DNA of 64,000 bases from Drosophila miranda (lineage: Eukaryota > Arthropoda > Insecta > Diptera > Drosophilidae), in NCBI RefSeq assembly GCF_003369915.1, contig NC_046675.1:8742001-8806000 (forward strand), in the 5' to 3' direction. Below, one piece after another: positions 24,501 to 36,097 of the stretch (position 1 is the first letter of the stretch; every line of letters begins with the position of its first letter). The notes under the pieces were generated by a model. The model saw only the letters and a program-made list of their open reading frames with translations, ran no database searches and was not told where the DNA came from. The position numbers were made by a program, and so were the translations under genes.

Positions 24501-26424
24501 CTACTGCTGCACCAACTGCTCCCACCTTTGAAGTGATCTGCCATGAGTGCAATGTGAACGGAGAAGCAAGCTGTTGCATTTGCCTTCAGGTGTTGCCGCC
24601 CGCATACCCCTCGCCGTCCCCCGGCTCGCCGCTCAAAGAAGGCTCGAGCGAAGCAAAGGAAGCCACACCAGTGGACGGCACGATGATAATGTGTGGCCAA
24701 AACCTGTGCGGCCGCCAATACCATGCCGGATGCTGCAAATACTGGCCACAGGCGATCGCCAGCAGCTCGCTGACCCGCTGCCCCCTGCACGTTTGCCACA
24801 CGTGCGTCTCGGACAATCCCCGTAAATTCCTACCGGTGGGCAGCAGCAAGCTTACGCGCTGCGTCAAATGCCCAGCCTCGTACCATCAGGACTCGCGCTG
24901 CATACCCGCCGGCAGCCGGATGCTGACCACCACGAACCTCATCTGCCCGCGACACAATGTGGCCAAGAACGATGCCCACTTGAATGTCCTGTGGTGCTTC
25001 ATCTGCGTCAAGGGCGGGGAACTGCTGTGCTGCGAGACCTGTCCCATTGCCGTGCACGCGGGCTGTCGCAAGGTACCGATCAAAAAGCACGAGAACTACA
25101 TCTGCGAGGAGTGCGAGAGTGGACGACTGCCGCTCTATGGGGAGATCGTTTGGGCAAAGTTCAACAACTTTCGGTGGTGGCCGGCCATAATCCTGCCGCC
25201 CACGCAGATACCGAACAACATTCTCAAGAAGGCCCACGGCGAGAGTGAGTTTGTGGTGCGATTCTTCGGCACCCACGATCACGGATGGATACCACGACGA
25301 CGTGTCTACCTGTATATCGAGGGCGATACTGGGGAGAAGCTGAAGCCCAGGTCGCAGCTGCACCGAAAATTCTATAACGGCATTGAGGAGGCCACGCGAT
25401 TTCTGAAAATCACCAAGGCCAGGCGCCACGAGCAGATGGTTGCGCGCGGTATTAAGTTGAATCCGCAACCATATGTGAAAATCAGGATCAACAAGGCAGT
25501 GCCGCCGGTGAAGTTCATCACGAATTCGGAGGAACACAGCACATGTGATTGCCGGCCCGAGGATGAGCATCCGTGCGGCGCCAACTCCAACTGCCTCAAT
25601 CGGATGCTGTTCAACGAATGCCATCCCGAGTACTGTCGGTGCGGCGACCGATGCGAAAATCGCATGTTTGAGACCCGCAAATCGCCCCGCATGGATGTGG
25701 TCTATATGAATGCCCGTGGATTCGGGCTTGTCTGTCGTGAGCCCATCGCCGAGGGCGATTTCATCATCGAGTATGTGGGGGAGGTGATCAATCAAGAGGA
25801 GTTCCAACGGCGCATGCTCCGGAAGCAAAAGGATCGCGACGAGAACTTCTACTTCCTTGGCGTTGAGAAGGAGTTCATCATCGATGCCGGCCCAAAGGGA
25901 AACCTGGCCCGTTTCATGAATCACTCATGCGAGCCCAATTGCACTTCACAAAAATGGACTGTCAACTGCACCCATCGTGTGGGACTCTTCGCCATTCAAG
26001 ACATTCCAGCGGTAGGCATTGCCAGAAAAACGCATTCAAGTACATAATTCAAGCTAATATAATCATTCCATTTGCCAATGCAGGAGACGGAGTTGACGTT
26101 CAATTATCTATGGGATGATCTGCTGAATGACAAAAAGAAAGCCTGCCACTGTGGCTCGGAACGCTGTTCCGGGGAGATAGGCGGCAAGCTTAAAGATAAG
26201 GTAAAGTTGTGCCCGTTTGTTTGTTTCAGGCCAATCTCAAATTCCTAATCGATCTCTATCTCTGTATGCAGCCCAGCAATGTAAAGCTGAAGCAACAGCA
26301 ACGCAGCAGAGGAGCTGCCATTCGAATCCATGTACCTCCGGCCAAGAAGGCAAAGAAGTCTGTTCCCAAGATCAAGCACGTGAGCGCCGACGATGAGCTC
26401 GAAGAGGCTAAAAAGGATCAGTAA
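21502..26424 (+). CDS. NSD: NSD (Mes-4) histone H3K36 methyltransferase
   Basis: Nuclear SET-domain enzyme that transfers methyl groups from S-adenosylmethionine to H3K36. Exons 21502-21805, 21906-23439, 23509-26011, 26084-26200, 26272-26424; 1536 residues. Order: disordered acidic N-terminus with a near-repeat ([11 protein letters not shown] twice); PWWP 1 near residue 470 ([11 protein letters not shown]); a Cys/His-rich PHD cluster about 865-1150; PWWP 2 near 1155 ([17 protein letters not shown]); AWS about 1292-1335; SET from about 1343 with [31 protein letters not shown] and ELTFNY; post-[13 protein letters not shown]; basic tail. Catalytic-core residues of the NHSCEPN and ELTFNY motifs are intact. 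The single melanogaster NSD orthologue was formerly called Mes-4. The length is somewhat longer than I recall for melanogaster, mostly in the N-terminal part. Confidence 0.95.
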
Positions 26425-27055
26425 AACGGAAGGAAGCGAGGATATTTTTTGTAATTTTTTTTGTTTGTTTTGATTGCGCCGCTCTTTTATGGCTGGATGG
26501 ATACCAACCGATGAGGACGATATATACTATTTTTTATTTTTTATTACGCGCATATTTATTCCTTTTATGTTACGTTTATCAGATACCCGACAAATGAGTG
26601 AGGTCACGCAAGAATTAGTTTTCATTTCAAAATAAAACACGATACCATACGTAATGTTTTTAAGTCTTCTATTTGTCTAGGATATAAAATTATAAAGTTT
26701 ATTCAATCAGTTCAGTATAGGAGTCGATTCTAGATAGTTTGTATTGTATTTACTTTCATTTTGTTTGCTTTGCTTTGCTTTGTTTTATGCCTTATGCTTT
26801 ATGTATGTTGAATGATGTGAATGAATTTGTTCATATATTTCGTTGGTTGTTAAAGCTAGCACTTTGGCATACATACATACTTACGTACGTATACGGGTAA
26901 CTCTCGTATGACTATAAAACTAGACATATTTTAGTCGGTAAGATCTAGGAGTATGCACTGTAATCTTAAGTGGGGATATACATACACTATACACACACCA
27001 CACGTCGAGCGAGTCGAGTCGAGTGAGAAAAATAAATCAACACCATATTGTTTGG
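26425..27055. other. NSD/mino convergent 3' region
   Basis: No coding frame supported. AATAAAACACG at about 26631 is a likely NSD polyadenylation signal. The rest is T-rich, with pyrimidine and (CATA) tracts that probably belong to the mino 3' UTR on the other strand. Confidence 0.5.
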
Positions 27056-29800
27056 TTAGGGGTTGATCTGCAAGTAACCAGCATTTAATTTTGGCACAAT
27101 GGCGTCTATCTTTTTGACAGTCGTGTTGAGACTATCCCGCGACATTTCGTAGAGCGTGTTGAGAGAGATGAGGCGCATACCCTGCTGGTTGCACACCTCA
27201 ATCACAGACCACTTCTCTAAAAGCTTTAGACAGTTGCGCACGGAATCGGTAGATATGCTTTCAGCTGTTCAAAATAGAAACGTAGTCAGACTTTACACAG
27301 ATCGTAGGAGGTCGTTTGATATACCCACCATAGATGCAGCTTCCGCGCTTCACTTTGGCGGACAAATCGTTGATAACAAAGTTTATAAACTCTGACTCAA
27401 GCATAGAGTTTCGGTGAAGTATCTGCAGGGATTGGGCCACCGTCAAGTATGTCCAGGCGAATGGTGACAGCACCTCGCAGATGTTGCGCTGCTGCTGAAG
27501 TGTTTCGCTACAGAAAAGCAGCTTGGCACCCTCATAATCGTTCTCGTTGTTCTCCACATACAGATAGTCGTCATCATCGTCGACGTCTATATGTTGAGCA
27601 AAGTTCCTGCCTCTATAGCTGTTTAGAGAATTGATCTCCTTATCCTAAAGAAAAACGTACAAAGATGTAAACAAGTGCTGGACTTCAGTGGACATTTAGC
27701 TGTACCTCTTCTGGCAATCTAATGTAATCACGGAACACCAGATCATTCAGATGATTATCCAGCAAGTTCTCCAATACTTGTGTGGGCTTGTTCAGTATGA
27801 ACTCGTAGCGATATATCTGGCAGTTCTCCAGTGCCGCTTCAATCAGCTTCTTGCGCGATACGGCTGCCGCAGTGTTGGATGACCCCGGGGTCTCGGGTAG
27901 CAGCGAATGGAACGTAGTCATCAGAATCGAATTGAGGGCAAAGTGCGGGGCCAGCGCATTCGAGTAGTAGGCCAGCTCGATGACGCTCTCCACTGAGTCG
28001 ACGGCACGAATGAACATGCGGCCGTTCTCGTTACGTGTGCGGGAAACCAGACCTACAAAATGACAGCTGTATAAGGGGGAATTTCCGGGCTAGAGCTAAT
28101 AGATACCTGAGCCTAGCAGCTCACAGGCGTACTCCAAGACATGCGAGGATTCGCCTGCGAACCCAATGTCCTTGCAGCCGGACAACGAATTGCGCAAATC
28201 GTCCAACGCTGCGGCCAGCAACTGTTCCTCGGCACCTTGGCGGTAGCGGGTGAGCAGCAGAAAGGCCAGCGCATTGGTGGACATCACAGATGTGGCAGCT
28301 GCACAGTCGAAGACTACCTGCCGCGAGATGCTTTCGATGAGATTGCGATGCTCTTCACACACCACATCGGTGCCATAAAGCGAGGACGTCGATTGGTTAT
28401 GCTGCAGAGTTCTACAAGATTCAAGCGGTAAAATAAACTCGAAATTAGATCACAATGAGTGCGTACTTGACTACAGGCTTGTACATCTTGGCACTGCCAT
28501 CTTCGTTGGCGATTTGGTTGAACGAATTGACCAGCTCGCGTATCGAGTATGGTTCATTGAAGTCAATGCGCATGCGGCCGTACTTGGAGTTGAGCGCCTT
28601 CCAGATGCCTGAAATGGCCTTTGTGAAGGACTCTGGGATTTTCTTCTCTCCCTTCTGCTCGCGCACGAAGTTGCCATCGACGAGGCGTTCATAGTTGACC
28701 GAAACGGGGACTAGGAGAGCATCTGGAATGCTGCCGTCCATGAAGGCATTCACAATCACAGAGAGGATGCCGCCCTTCGGCATGCACGGCTTGCCCGTGC
28801 GCGTTCGTCCGCCCTCGATAAAAAACTCAACATTGTGGCCCTGCTTCAGGGCGTGGGTCAGGTATAGGTGGAGTGCCGCGCGGTAGAGCACATCCTTCTT
28901 CCCCTCCACCGGATCGATTTTGCGCTTAATGAAAAAGGCCCCAAGACCACGGAGCAGTCCACCAAAGACGGGAATCTGCAGGTTGTTGCCAGCGGCCACC
29001 AGGGGACTGCGTATGTCGTTGTTGGTCAGAATAAAGGTGACCATGATGTAGTCCAAGTGACTGCGATGCAGTGGCACAAATATCAACGGTGTACCGGGCG
29101 ACCGCTCCGATGCGGTTTTGAGCATTTCAATCTGTTTAGTGTTCGTCACGACGCCAGACAGGAAGCATGGCAACAGCTTGTACAGAATCCAAGAGGTAAA
29201 GGCGAGCAGGCCATTGTTTAAAGTGGAGCCCATTTCCTTCAGTATGGTGATGGCACGTTGCTCCTGCTTGCGCAAAATAGCTTGGTACGATATGCCCTTG
29301 CTCTCGTCCTCCTCCTCCTGATCACCGCTAACGTTGCGCGTGAGTAGTCGATGGCCGTTTTGCGCATAGCGCTGCTCGCGCAGATCCTGTTCGGCAGCCT
29401 GCTTAATCGCAAGTTTCAGTGCGGGATCATTTTGAACGATTTCGGTAACCTGCAGCGTGCGTGTTTAGGTTATTAAGGGTACAAACTGGGGGCGCAGAGA
29501 TCTCGCGACGCTTACCTGTCGGTATTCAAACTTCTCGCTGCGAAATACCTGCGCGACATAGGGGAAGATCACACCCCAATCAAAATAGCCCTTGAACGGT
29601 TTGTATCCAGCGTGCGGCGTCAGCTCCAGCATGTTCTGGGTGCCAATTCCATGTGCAACAGAGCTTTGCACTTTTGGCTCCTACAACGAGAACGAGATCA
29701 GGGAACACTGCGGTGATGCAATTGCTGTGCATATACTTGATGTTCGTGAATGAAATTTTACCTCGAACCAGCCACGGGCCTTAAATCCATACAATGCCAT
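27056..29800 (-). CDS. mino: Minotaur, mitochondrial-type glycerol-3-phosphate acyltransferase
   Basis: GPAT1/2-type acyltransferase that acylates glycerol-3-phosphate at the outer mitochondrial membrane. The fly gene minotaur is also linked to piRNA biogenesis. Exons (minus order): 29800-29762, 29680-29516, 29449-28467, 28411-28107, 28052-27706, 27644-27329, 27264-27056; 787 residues. Acyltransferase blocks: HRSHLD (block I, catalytic His and Asp present), GAFFIKRKID (II), FIEGGRTRTGK (III), LVPVSVNYER (IV). The FFIKRKIDPVEGKKDVLYRA stretch is closer to GPAT1 than to the peroxisomal DHAP acyltransferase GNPAT, hence mino. An acidic insert (DVDDDDD) lies near 27570. The start at 29800 (MALYGFKARGWFE) is one of at least two possible 5' ends (see 30068-30182). 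Confidence 0.85.
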
Positions 29801-30067
29801 TATAAATATGAGATTCTTACTTACGCGCTGCCAATAATAGAGATTCGAAGTACAAAATATAACATTTCTGGCCCGGCTTTTTTCGATTACGATTGGCAGG
29901 TGACACCGGACTAGGTGGCAACGCAGGATAAAATATACAATTTATCATTATTTGTAATTCATTGAATGGACAGGCTTATCAGCGATGACTGAGCATTTGC
30001 GTCACAGTTTCGTACTGAGGCAGGGTTCAAATGATGGCTTTGATGATAAGAGTCACGTCACACTTAC

Positions 30068-30182
30068 ATTCGTTGAGCGCAACGTGACCAACAGATCGCT
30101 GCGTATGGTATTGATCTTCCCCAAAGACGTGCGGTAGCTCAGATTCAAATTGGGAAACAAGTTGGCGATAATGATGGGTGCC
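30068..30182 (-). CDS. Possible alternative 5' coding exon of mino
   Basis: On the minus strand a good acceptor (TTCTTCGCAG) and donor (GTAAGTG) bound a 115-nt exon open in the phase of mino exon 2. It would encode APIIIANLFPNLNLSYR followed by TSLGKINTIRSDLLV and LRSTN, then join EPKVQSS. It would replace the short MALYGFKARGWFE exon. A start could come from an ATG near 30514 (MAAQSSI) via a weak GTGCCA donor, which is in phase but unproven. Confidence 0.45.
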
Positions 30183-30774
30183 CTGCGAAGAACAAAACAA
30201 TCAGTTATTATCAATTCTTAAGCATGTGTATTGCAGTCGCCTTGGTCTCCACTTAACCACCGATTGCTTCAAATTGCTTAAAAATACAACACCTCTTTCG
30301 ATTGCAGAGGGGTCTACAGTCCAACTTTGTTTGAGTTTAATACCCTATACTTCTGCACATGTGTATGTACATTGTACATACATATGTATGTGGATTAAAG
30401 TTAGTATACATTTTAAAGTAAGTGCTTGTGGTAGCGCTGCTGATAAGTGTATAGTTGCCTCATAAAATATGGCACAGAATTGAACTTTGAGCCGCCATTG
30501 TTGGATGGAATCATCGAAATAAAAAATCAGCTGATGCTACTTGTTTTCTGCTACTAAATGGAATAATAATAAAAATGCCCATAAGTTTTCTCATAAACCA
30601 GATAAATATCGCTAAGCTTTGAATTTTACCGCCCAAACAGTGCTGCCAGATCACTGCAGATAACTTTCCCTGTCCCAAGATCCGTTAGATTCTCGACTCC
30701 CCACTCCACTCTTAACCAGACGTCACGCCACTAAAAGCTTGTTAAAATCAAAAATATACACAACTGTCCTGGCG

Positions 30775-31473
30775 ATGTTTCGTGTGCACTGCAACAAGTG
30801 CTCGAGGAGACGCGACGTTGAGCCGACCATACCGTTCCAACTGACGCGATGCCATCACATTCTCTGTGGCCCCTGTCTAACAGTTTGCGCTGCCGAAAAG
30901 AAGTGCCCAATGTGCGAGCACCCACTGCAGACGATCGCCATTAGTCGGGACATGCCCATCGGTGTGGCCAACTACTTCCAGGACCCCACTAAATTTCTCC
31001 AGCTCTACCGGAAGATAAGCAAGTTCCAAAGCGAGCAAAGATCATCCGACAACCTTCACTTCTGGCGCAGAGAGCAGCAACATGAAGAATTGCAGCTGAA
31101 GCTCAACGGCTACACCAAAATGGAGGCTCAGCTGAATCAGCAAACGAAGGTGGAGAAGAAACGCATCGCCGAACTACGCGAGTACATTGCTTTTCACGAA
31201 CGACCGGCGGTGGACAGCTTGGAAGCCAGCTTAAGTTCAAGCGAATATATAGCAGCCAGGGGCCACAGCAACAGTCGCCACGGCCTCCGTCCCCGAACTC
31301 CCTCCGAGAACCCCACAACAGACAACACGCTATCGGATGACTTGGTGGAGAGTTTCTGTATGCACTCGGAAGTAGACTTTGGAACAAAGAAATCAAAGCA
31401 TTCAATGTCCACATCGACGCATCGCTCGTCCGTGAGAAACTCAGGCGGCCAGCGTCAGGACTTTCAAATTTAA
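30775..31473 (+). CDS. nenya: Zip3-type RING E3 ligase, probably nenya
   Basis: Intronless, 232 residues. N-terminal C3HC4-like RING: CNKC, then CHHILCGPC, then CPMC (residues 6-52). It is followed by a coiled coil (about 85-145) and a Ser/Thr-rich tail, the layout of Zip3/RNF212-like meiotic recombination proteins. Drosophila has three: vilya, narya and nenya. The third is on 3R, the arm of all recognised neighbours here, so nenya is preferred by position. They mark and promote meiotic crossover sites on the synaptonemal complex. Start: the ATG at 30775 is followed directly by FRVHCNKC. The closest upstream in-frame codons are non-ATG. It is divergent from mino. Confidence 0.7.
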   Translation: MFRVHCNKCSRRRDVEPTIPFQLTRCHHILCGPCLTVCAAEKKCPMCEHPLQTIAISRDMPIGVANYFQDPTKFLQLYRKISKFQSEQRSSDNLHFWRREQQHEELQLKLNGYTKMEAQLNQQTKVEKKRIAELREYIAFHERPAVDSLEASLSSSEYIAARGHSNSRHGLRPRTPSENPTTDNTLSDDLVESFCMHSEVDFGTKKSKHSMSTSTHRSSVRNSGGQRQDFQI

Positions 31474-31866
31474 GTTAATTAAAGTATGTATAGTGTACTC
31501 ATCGGTCGTTAGGTCCAACTAGTAAAAATATTCATCTCATGTTGTGGAAAATTTGTATGGGATAAGCCAAGTGTTTTAGTGCTTTATATAAGTATAGTAT
31601 ATATAATATATTGTGCGGGATCGCTGCGCGCTGCGCGCGTACTCGACCTGCCGTGACATTCGATTAAAGGTAATATTTATGGTTCTAAGCCAATTTTGGA
31701 AGCAGTTTTAGGTACTTCACAAGGCATACGACGTACTCTTTGTGACCCTCCAGCGAAATGGGTTGATGGGGGGGAATGCGAGATAGCTTTACTGCCCGAT
31801 TAAACATTCAGCAAGGTAAACAATAATACGATTCCGAAATCCTAAGCAAATAATTGAGTGCTAATT

Positions 31867-32563
31867 TTACAGTCCGCAATCTACACACATTGGGAAAATA
31901 CACTTTTTAATTACGATAATTGTTGCCAAGAGTATTCGGACGAACGGGTTGGTTCTTATCACAATTGCTGCAACAAAGACGGAGGCAGGGCCCCTGGGCG
32001 AGCAGGAAGGCAAAGAGCTATGAAAAGTAAAATCAAAACGAGATGACCCCTAGATGCAGTCACCATCACCAATCGGCGAAATGTTGGCACGTGGATGATG
32101 TGCGGAAATTTACATTTGTGGCTCGCGCGGTGTTAAATATGCAGACGAAGGGCTCGCACGCTCGCGATGTGAGTCAGTCGATGCGGCAACCACCTGCGCG
32201 GCGACAATTACAATATCAACAACATGCCCATTTAGCATGCATTGGATAGCCCGTTCCGCGCTCGCTTTGGTGTCTATAAATAACGGCGCTTCTTCTTCCC
32301 AGCCCCCACCTGCGTCACGGAGCACATTACTTGAACTTGGCAGAAGAGGAACACACGTAGTACATACAGTAGGTACACCGTACGGGTAGGATTTATTTGG
32401 CTTCCATCCACAGCCACTGTGGCCACCAACACACAACACACAACACTCACCTCGTTTTCGCAAACACATAGTAGACGATGAGTGCAACTGATGCAATCTC
32501 TATGCCGCCGAGCAAAGAAATCTCAGCGACACGCTGGGCAAAGTTCAAGACAGTCGATAGCAT
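31867..32563 (-). CDS. Candidate small membrane-peptide gene (two exons)
   Basis: On the minus strand an ATG at 32563 opens 37 codons (MLSTVLNFAQRVAEISLLGG and then IEIASVALIVYYVFAKT) ending at a strong GTGAGT donor (exon end 32451). The sequence is one amphipathic start plus a likely membrane helix with a basic end. An acceptor after a T-rich tract (TTTTACTTTTCATAG, exon start 32017) continues in phase for 50 codons to a TAA at 31867, adding a second hydrophobic stretch (FVRILLATIIVIKKCIF). The first exon looks more credible than the second. I recognise no family. It may be a real small peptide gene or chance. Confidence 0.3.
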
Positions 32564-33698
32564 GATTATGCTGATGCTTCCCCTGCCTTGCCTTGTCTTG
32601 TCTTGGTGTGGCTTCAACGGAATTTGTATTCAATCAGCCGCCGGCCAAGTGATCGGAAGTGCGTGGTGTCTCAGTGTCTCGGTGTCCAGAAGATGTGCGC
32701 CAGTGTCCCTTTCAGCAGAGCAGCTAGCTAGTACTTAATTATCGCCCAATGGCGGTGCAAAATATATGTAAATGATGCCCGGACCGTTCCGATTACTGCT
32801 GCTGTACAAACAATAACAAAACGGCGCGCATTGAGCGTTGTTCCAGCGACGTTCCGCTCTCTTCTAGCTCTCTCCGGCTCTCGCCTGATGCTTGCTGATA
32901 GCTCCTCTCCTCTCCTCTCCACTCCACTCCACTCTGTGCCTATGGTGGTGGGGGTTGTATTATTGCGTTCTACTCGAAATATAACCAGACATCGCCCCTC
33001 GTGTCGCCACCCGCCATTCGTCACCGACTGTGTTGTGCATAAAAAATATCGTATGATTTTGCGAATCTGCTCTGCTCTTTTCCGATTTTGGTTTAATTTC
33101 TCTCGCACGAGATGAGACGGTGACGGACAAAACCACCTTTTGGCTATCAGCATCCACCATCCACCGCAGTGTAGCGCAGCAAATTTTTATTGAAACAGCT
33201 GAACTTGTGCAGTCTTTTAAACCGGTTTTCCACTCTGCCACTAGTGTATGTACTTTTTTCGCTGTTTCGTAGTTAATTGAATCAAATTCGCGTCCTTTCT
33301 TCTGCCTTTGTGCTGAGGGCTGATGGCTGAGGACGGTGCTTTATGCGCGACAGACGAGCGTCGGACCGTGCGGTTCGAGAGTACACAGTGGAATAACAGC
33401 GGCCGTCCACCGTTGACGCTTAATTAAATGCCAATTAACGTGTGACAGTAAGTCTGTATGCGCCCGCTCTGTATGCACATGCCACATACATATATTACGA
33501 GCAGAGTACTTATACACGGCCGACCAAGATCGGCGGTGAACGAAGATAACCACAGCCGATTCCGTGGCATCCCGAAGGCGGCTGCTGCTGCCGTTATCAC
33601 ACACAGAGGCGTCAGAGAGCCAGCGATAGTGAGCTGATAACAGGGTCTCTCTCAATCAACGAGAGAGAGAGTGAGAGAGCGGAACGGAGCACAGCAAA

Positions 33699-33708
33699 AT
33701 GAGCAACA
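33699..33708 (+). other. Candidate short first coding exon (ATG AGC AAC A)
   Basis: After a GAGA-rich leader, CAGCAAAATG starts MSN and is cut at once by a consensus donor, GTAAGTACTT at 33709. The Kozak context fits Drosophila. I find no matching downstream exon in the window: the next plus-strand gene (BCAS2) has its own start. It is either a first exon of a gene I cannot trace or a chance match. Confidence 0.3.
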
Positions 33709-33841
33709 GTAAGTACTTATGGCCTAAGACTAAATTGTTTAATCAGTAATTACTTTCGCACTGTATTATGAATAAAATTCATACAACTTTTGTTATTTAT
33801 TATATAAAAGAGTGTGTCTGCATTACTTGGGGAAAGTAAGT

Positions 33842-35591
33842 TTACTTCTTGGCCGCTGGCTTCTTGGCGGCGACCTTCTTGCGGGCAGCCAGGAGCTTGG
33901 CGCGGTTGGCGGCAGCCTTTGTGGCGACATTGGCGAAGTGCGACTTGGCCAGCTCGACGTTCTGTTTCTTGGCCTTGGCCAGAACCTTGGCGACGGTGCG
34001 CTTCTCGGCAGCCAAAGCGGCACGGCGCTTCAACACCTCGGCGTATGGGTTCAGCTTGATCAGCTGACGCACGTTGGTCAATGGGTTCAGACGACGGACG
34101 CTGCGGAACACGCGCTTGCGGGGATCGCGCAGAACCTTGCGGATCTCCTCCGACTTCAGCAGACGGGACAAGTCAGTGTTGGCCATCTTGGGCTGGGGCA
34201 GATTGTAGCCCTTCTTCAAGGTGGCTGGCCTCTTCCAGGTTCCGAACAGATCGTTCAGGCGCGAGAAGGCAGACTCGGTCCAGATGACAAAGCGACCGAC
34301 ATGACCGCCGGGGGCGAGCTTCAGCAGATTCAGCTTGTCGACATTGATGGTCTCGATGCCGGGGATGTTGCGGAAAGCCTTGCGCAGACCCTCGTCCTTG
34401 TGGTAGACGACCAGGGGACCACGGCGGGCAACGCGACGACGGTCGCGCATGGTACCACGGCCAGCACGGAAGCGCTGAGACTTGTACACCTGTTGATGGG
34501 GCACATAAACAAGCAAATTAGTTTCCAGATACTTATTTGTTAGCTTGTGATGCTAAAGATGGGCTGTGGCTCTCCACTGCAAACGTCTGCAACTTTGAAT
34601 CAGGTTACACTCGTAACGCCTAGGAGAGCAGTTATTCTGGCAACGCACCAATGCTCCAAGGAGCACGCAAACAGACTGACAATCAGTCACTACTCGTCAG
34701 TTGTTTACGCGTTGTGGGGCTGGATTAGTATCGTTTCGACTCTCAGTACCCACCTTCTGGATGTCAGCCCAGATCTTCAGGCGACGCAGGAAGATGACAG
34801 CCTGCTTGGTCTTCTGCAGCTTCTGGACCTCATCGGAGACGACCAATGGGAACTCGGAGACACCGTCGATGACATGACCCTTGGACTGCACGAGGGCGGG
34901 CACGCCGGAGGCGGCGATGGCCGACACCAGAGCGTAACGGCGCTGGTTGACATTCACCTTGCGGTGCCAGCGACGGAAGGTCTTGGTGGGGGCGAACATG
35001 CGTCCACCACGGCACATGTTGCCGAAGGCACCCTGGCCGGAACGGTGAGTACCACCACCACGGACACGGGGAATACGTGCGACGGCACGACCGGTACCCC
35101 ACGACTCGGCAGAGGTTTGGTGACCTGGTGGAAACAAAAACACATCATTATTCTCCTTCTTTACAACAAGCACTCACAGGGAATCACTTACCAGCGAGCT
35201 CGCTCACGGCGTACGGCTGGCGGTTGTTGCGGCGCAGCAGCTGGTGCACCTCGTTGACCACATCCGGACGGATGGGTGCCTTGAACACCGCTGGCAGGCA
35301 GATGTTCTTGTCCTTGGCAGCCTCATTCTTTTCCGTGTACACGGAGACCAATGGCCTGGCGTTGCCTAAGCTCTGTAAACAAAAACCAAAAGCGTCCGTT
35401 TAAGAGTGTCCACAACCATAACATGGCATTTCGCACACTGCCGTCGCCCACCACACACTACACACAACACGTGGAGGTTAGGCCGAATTTCACGACACAT
35501 TTTCACTGTTTTCCTATTGTTTTGTGTGTAAAACCCACGTCAATGAAGTTTGCGGCGGCTCAGGCACTAACGATGCACACTTTCTCACCAT
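33842..35591 (-). CDS. RpL4: Ribosomal protein L4 (uL4)
   Basis: Large-subunit protein whose extended loop lines the peptide exit tunnel. Exons (minus order): 35591-35589, 35372-35192, 35124-34754, 34489-33842; 400 residues. The first coding exon carries only the ATG, which ends the exon and is spliced to AGCTTAGGC ([12 protein letters not shown]). The exit-tunnel loop region reads [19 protein letters not shown] and ends [14 protein letters not shown]. The C-terminal extension is Lys/Ala-rich ([12 protein letters not shown]). A pyrimidine-rich TOP-like start region lies upstream. The 34490-34753 intron contains a possible H/ACA-like hairpin. Very strong match to the family, no lesions. Confidence 0.97.
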
Positions 35592-35670
35592 GTTCGTTGA
35601 TTTTTAAGCCCAGTAAGTGGAATTAAATACTCTGCAAACGCAGATACCGTCCTCTTTTTATTAAGAAGAA

Positions 35671-35690
35671 CGAGAAAGAAAGAGGGAAGG
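35671..35690 (-). promoter_or_regulatory. RpL4 TOP/TCT-type start region
   Basis: Minus strand reads CCTTCCCTCTTTCTTTCTCG, the polypyrimidine run expected at ribosomal-protein transcription starts (TCT initiator). It lies about 80-100 bp upstream of the ATG at 35591. The exact start base is not known. Confidence 0.65.
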
Positions 35691-35764
35691 TCGCCGGAAA
35701 TGACCGTGCTGCCACGTTTTGCATTACAGGGTTGCTTTCGTATATCAGAAATCGCATTTAGCCC

Positions 35765-36050
35765 TCTTAAGCCCCCTCTATTTGAATAGTTCAAAGCCTG
35801 GGTTTACAACGGGTTAATAGTTCTCCGTCAAGGATGGAAAATCCTATTCCTCGATTTGGATATTCCGGGGAATATTACTAGGTAGATAGAACAGTTAGCC
35901 ATGCCCACATAAATTGATCCAAACAAGCCAGTTTAGAAGAAAATTTGTTAATTAATGGCTAGAAATATTCGACGGAATTTTAAAAAGTCAGTATATTTAT
36001 GGTATATTTTTAAAATGAGACGGTATATTTGGTATATTTCTTAGTGTCAT
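35765..36050. repeat. Dispersed-repeat copies between RpL4 and BCAS2, with motif-6-like boxes
   Basis: TTAAGCCCCCTCTATTTGAA (about 35766) matches the repeats at 5.6 and 21.1 kb. It is followed by family elements (CCTCGATTTGGATATTCC, GCCCACATAAATTGATCC, ATATTCGACGGAATTT) and by GGTATATTT boxes at 36010-36040, with GTGTCATACTA near 36044. The last boxes probably act in the BCAS2 promoter. Confidence 0.6.
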
Positions 36051-36097
36051 ACTATTGCTAACGAAACTTTTGTTTATCTGTAAAAATTGAATTATAA

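Larger units (their letters stand above)
31474..33841. other. nenya-RpL4 spacer, mostly non-coding
   Basis: The 2.4 kb has no long supported coding frame. It holds a CG-rich palindromic patch (GCGCGCTGCGCGCG near 31627), TCTC/CTCC-rich tracts (32890-32935) and a GAGA tract at 33658-33680. Two short exon-like candidates are listed separately. Confidence 0.5.

Noticed and set aside
24830-25924. Open frame of 364 codons on the minus strand opposite NSD
   Set aside because: Exactly antisense to the PHD/PWWP/SET coding exon; composition-driven shadow.
27329-27644. Apparent +1 frameshift in the sixth exon of mino near 27600
   Set aside because: Came from miscounting an A run. With three As the exon is 316 nt, in phase, and reads NFAQHIDVDD correctly.
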